This document shows, one piece after another, positions 12,803 through 15,222 of a stretch of DNA of 15,222 nucleotides. Origin of the DNA: Candidatus Nomurabacteria bacterium (GTDB taxonomy: Bacteria > Patescibacteriota > Minisyncoccia > Phycocordibacterales > CSBR16-119); assembly GCA_007117675.1 (NCBI GenBank), contig SKGB01000027.1, positions 1-15,222 of the forward strand, written 5' to 3'. The first letter of the stretch is position 1, and each line of letters starts with the position of its first letter. Position numbers and translations under genes: made by a program. Below the pieces are notes generated by a model, which worked only from the letters and a program-made list of their open reading frames with translations, was not told the origin of the DNA and did no database searches.

Positions 12803-12842
12803 AAAAATAAAACAAGCACATATCTGTGCTTGTTTTATTTTT
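12803..12842 (-). terminator. Terminator of pnp
   Basis: A perfect 18-bp stem (12803-12820 with 12825-12842) with loop tatc. The T-run at the end of the 3' arm on the minus strand continues into TGCTACAAT. The stem includes two bases of the pnp TAA (12841-12843). Confidence 0.9.
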
Positions 12843-15006
12843 ATGTTTTTTGAGGTTCTGTTTCTTTTTTCTGGTCATCGTCTCGTGGTTTTATAAAATC
12901 TTTATTTGCTTCTTTTATAGACAAGCCGATTTTCCCACGCTCGTTTTTTATAACCTTTACTGGAATACGCTGCCCTACCGCAATATATTTTTCAATAGAA
13001 TTAATACGAAATGGTGCGATCTCAGAAATATGAACCATACCTTCTGTTTTTTCATTCAAGGCAACAAAAATTCCAAAGTCTGTGATTTTTGTAACAAGCC
13101 CTTCCTCAAGATCTCCGACCACATATTCATGTACGAGTGCTTCGATAATAACACGAGCCTTTGCCGGATCGTCACCTTTCCCTGTAATAAATATTGTTCC
13201 GTCGTCTTCAATCTGAATTTCTGTATTTGTTTTTTCACGAATTTCATTGACAGTCTTCCCGCCTGACCCAATAACAGCTCCGATTTTCTCAGGTTTTATT
13301 TTCATTGTTTCTATTTTAGGTGCAAGTGGTGAGATGGAGTCGCGAGGAGTATCAATTTCTTTGTATAACTCTTCCAAAATAACCAGTCGAGCATCTCTTG
13401 CTTGATGTATTGCCTCAACAAGAACACTTCTTGAAACTCCCTCAACTTTTACATCAAGCTGAATTGCAACGATTCCGTTTTTTGTTCCCGCAACCTTCAA
13501 GTCCATATCACCATAGTGATCTTCCGGACCCTGTATGTCGGTTAGAATTTTATATTCTGAATCATTTGTATACATAAGACCCATAGCAATTCCCGCAACG
13601 TGCCCAGAAACAGGAACTCCACCATCCATAAGAGCAAGAGAAGATGCACAAATAGACGCTTGAGAAGTAGAACCATTTGATGCTAAAGATTCAGAAACAA
13701 GTCGTATAGTATAAGGAAAAGTGTCTCGTGAAGGTAAAACTTTCTCAAGTGCTTTTTCTGCAAGCGCGCCGTGCCCTATCTCTCGTCGATTAGTAAAGCC
13801 AGACCGCCCTGTTTCTCCCGCAGAAAATGGCGGGAAGTTGTAATGATGCATAAAATATTTATCCTCTTGAATATCCATACCCTCTATCATTTCAGTATCT
13901 CCAGGACCTCCAAGTGTAAGTGCAGTAAACACATGCGTACCACCCCGATAGAAAATACCTGAGCCATGCAACATTTTTGAAAGTTTCCCTGCTTGCGCAT
14001 ACAAAGAACGAACCTGTGTCATAGGGCGACCGTCAGGACGTTCGTTTCTTTTAATAGCAGCCTCATGGACAAACTCGTCCATTTTCTGATCATAAAAACG
14101 TTCAGACTGCTGATGTATTTGCTTTTTATCTTCATCTGAAATATCTCCCGACTGCACAAGCGCTGAAACCTTATCAGACCATTCTTGATGAAGCTGGTTA
14201 ATTGTTTCTTTGCCAGGTTTTCCTGAAGTTATATATTTCGGAAAACGTGGATAGAAATCTTTTTCAAACAACTCAAGAAGTTTTGGGTGGATATCTGGAA
14301 ACACAAGAGAAACCTTTTCTTTCCCAATAGAGTCTCGAATTTCTTGTTGCCATGCTTCAAACAAAGCAATATGTTCTTGGCTTTTTTCTAAAGCCTTTTC
14401 CAATACATTCTCAGACACTTCAAAGGCGTCTGCTTCTATCATGTTGATATTTCCATCCTTACCACACACAAAAATATCGTAGTCATATTTTTTACCCCGA
14501 GCTTCTGATGGACTATTGATATTCAAATTTGAATCAATCCCTGTCACACGCACTGCAGATGTTGGACCGCTCCACGGAATATTTGAAGTGTGAAGCGCAA
14601 TAGATGCAGCATTCACAGCCATAGCAATTGGATCAACCGTTCCATCAAGTGCAAGGACTGTAACAATAATTTGCACAGCGTATGGATTTCTCTGGTCAAA
14701 CAAAGGACGGAGCGTTCTGTCGATAATACGACTTGCCAAAATAGCTTCGTCACTTGGCTTACCCTCCCTCTTTTTAAAGCGACCGCCTAAAATTTGCCCA
14801 CTTGCATAAAACTTTTCAGCATAATCAACCGTAAGATTGAACCAGCTTGTTCCTGCAATTTCCTTGGACATAACCGCTGTTGCAAGCAGTACTGTTTCAT
14901 TACAACGAAGCATCACAGAGCCGTGTGCTTGTTCTGCCAAATCACCAAAAACAGCGGTATATGTTTGACCGTCAATTTCAATGGAAAACTCCTTTTTATT
15001 TTTCAT
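12841..15006 (-). CDS. pnp: Polyribonucleotide nucleotidyltransferase (PNPase)
   Basis: PNPase degrades RNA 3' to 5' by phosphorolysis and can add tails in reverse. It has 721 residues, the normal length. The order is first RNase PH domain (about 8-145), an alpha-helical linker (about 240-320), second catalytic RNase PH domain (about 322-550), KH (about 565-622, with VIGSGGKTVNEI) and S1 (about 632-698, with GLVTKITDFGIFVAL). Catalytic residues are present as D496, D502 and K504 in EDHYGDMDLKVAG, matching E. coli D486/D492/K494. The phosphate-binding stretch SNGSTSQAS is present at 444-452. The start at 15006 gives the normal N-terminus; the longer frame adds 10 codons with no family similarity. 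The leader is about 90 nt. A weak AGG lies just upstream of the ATG, the only hint of a Shine-Dalgarno here. rpsO, often upstream, is not in the window. Confidence 0.97.
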   Translation of the reverse strand: MKNKKEFSIEIDGQTYTAVFGDLAEQAHGSVMLRCNETVLLATAVMSKEIAGTSWFNLTVDYAEKFYASGQILGGRFKKREGKPSDEAILASRIIDRTLRPLFDQRNPYAVQIIVTVLALDGTVDPIAMAVNAASIALHTSNIPWSGPTSAVRVTGIDSNLNINSPSEARGKKYDYDIFVCGKDGNINMIEADAFEVSENVLEKALEKSQEHIALFEAWQQEIRDSIGKEKVSLVFPDIHPKLLELFEKDFYPRFPKYITSGKPGKETINQLHQEWSDKVSALVQSGDISDEDKKQIHQQSERFYDQKMDEFVHEAAIKRNERPDGRPMTQVRSLYAQAGKLSKMLHGSGIFYRGGTHVFTALTLGGPGDTEMIEGMDIQEDKYFMHHYNFPPFSAGETGRSGFTNRREIGHGALAEKALEKVLPSRDTFPYTIRLVSESLASNGSTSQASICASSLALMDGGVPVSGHVAGIAMGLMYTNDSEYKILTDIQGPEDHYGDMDLKVAGTKNGIVAIQLDVKVEGVSRSVLVEAIHQARDARLVILEELYKEIDTPRDSISPLAPKIETMKIKPEKIGAVIGSGGKTVNEIREKTNTEIQIEDDGTIFITGKGDDPAKARVIIEALVHEYVVGDLEEGLVTKITDFGIFVALNEKTEGMVHISEIAPFRINSIEKYIAVGQRIPVKVIKNERGKIGLSIKEANKDFIKPRDDDQKKETEPQKT

Positions 15007-15095
15007 TTGTAACCTTGTGTGATCTTGAAGCCACACGACACACGACTTGTATGTAGTATCCGCCTCAAGACCACCATTAAACTTGTAACTTTTTT

Positions 15096-15104
15096 AGTAT
15101 AGCA
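15096..15104 (-). promoter_or_regulatory. Extended -10 promoter of pnp
   Basis: TGC-TATACT on the minus strand, no strong -35 at 17 nt (TTTCCT). The start would be near 15089, giving a leader of over 80 nt. Confidence 0.5.
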
Positions 15105-15168
15105 AAGCAGTTACAAATAGGAAATGTTAGAGCTTTTACCTAAAAATTAATTTTTATAACCCTTGAAG

Positions 15169-15189
15169 AAAAGACGTAAAGAGTCTTTT
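15169..15189 (-). terminator. Possible terminator of a gene beyond the right edge
   Basis: A weak 7-bp stem (aaaagac / gtctttt) with a 7-nt loop, in a T/A-rich context. On the minus strand it is followed by CTTCAAGGG, so the U-tract is only the four T of the stem. It would fit the end of an upstream minus-strand gene outside the window. Confidence 0.35.
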
Positions 15190-15222
15190 TCTTTTTTGCA
15201 TCACACAAAAAGAAACAAAAAG

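Larger units (their letters stand above)
15007..15222 (-). other. pnp leader and upstream non-coding region
   Basis: No convincing gene is seen. On the minus strand it holds, in order of transcription, a possible weak terminator (15169-15189), a perfect AT palindrome of 16 bp (15141-15156), the pnp promoter (15096-15104) and a roughly 90-nt pnp leader. In E. coli the pnp leader is the site of RNase III cleavage and autocontrol; I see no long stem here that clearly does the same. Confidence 0.5.

Noticed and set aside
15157..15222. C-terminal end of an upstream gene such as rpsO at the right edge
   Set aside because: The short open frame on the minus strand (ending near 15157) does not resemble the S15 C-terminus and is too short to judge.
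1..15222. tRNA genes or mobile elements
   Set aside because: No cloverleaf-like stretch with a GTTCRANNC T-loop, no transposase-like frame and no terminal inverted repeats were found by eye in the gaps.

Overview
The window looks like part of a chromosome from a Patescibacteria/CPR bacterium, most likely a Parcubacteria-type lineage. This rests on the form of the housekeeping genes, as recalled family knowledge rather than a search. Threonyl-tRNA synthetase lacks its N-terminal TGS domain. Trigger factor has a short linker where the FKBP-type PPIase domain should be. NusA opens with an N-terminus of the Parcubacteria type. A DksA/TraR-like protein has a degenerate zinc site. Several cell-surface proteins carry the 'AWGxxxGWISF' modules common in these genomes. 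The DNA is AT-rich, intergenic gaps are short, and almost every gene has its own promoter and hairpin terminator. TGA is used as a stop codon, so the TGA=Gly code of some CPR lineages does not apply.

Layout, left to right. (1) A partial surface protein with nine Cys/Asn/Asp repeats (minus strand, running off the left edge). Divergent from it is a secreted protein with a C-terminal sorting domain of the Bacteroidetes type IX secretion system (1631-2332, plus). (2) thrS (2393-4144, minus), then upstream a two-gene minus-strand operon: a small membrane protein with a 24-residue tandem repeat, followed by a large surface protein related to the one at the left edge (4215-6242). (3) nusA (6440-7651, plus), convergent with a membrane-anchored Cys-containing protein (7696-8133, minus). 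(4) Two small lipoproteins in tandem on the minus strand (8224-9075). (5) A plus-strand pair, a secreted coiled-coil protein and a small membrane-anchored acidic protein (9223-10209), convergent with tig (10238-11338, minus). (6) A DksA/TraR-like gene (11439-11813, plus), convergent with a single-pass membrane protein (11834-12787, minus), and pnp (12841-15006, minus) with its leader at the right edge.

The core genes cover translation (thrS), transcription elongation and termination (nusA), RNA polymerase control (dksA-like), co-translational folding (tig) and RNA decay (pnp). Between them sits a set of envelope and secreted proteins. Three of these look foreign: the T9SS-cargo-like protein and the two lipoproteins have a Bacteroidetes character, and the lipoproteins are the only genes here that end in TGA. 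Because CPR bacteria often live on other bacteria, acquisition from a Bacteroidetes host or neighbour is a reasonable inference, but it is untested.

Two organisational features stand out. At least four genes have a -10 element only 6-7 nt before the ATG, three of them extended TGn -10s and one a full consensus promoter, which predicts leaderless mRNAs; recognisable Shine-Dalgarno sequences are nearly absent. Convergent gene pairs share long perfect inverted repeats as terminators, and in two pairs the stop codons of both genes and their last sense codons lie symmetrically inside the stem. No tRNA, rRNA, CRISPR array or insertion sequence was seen, and there is no gene-free stretch longer than about 220 bases.
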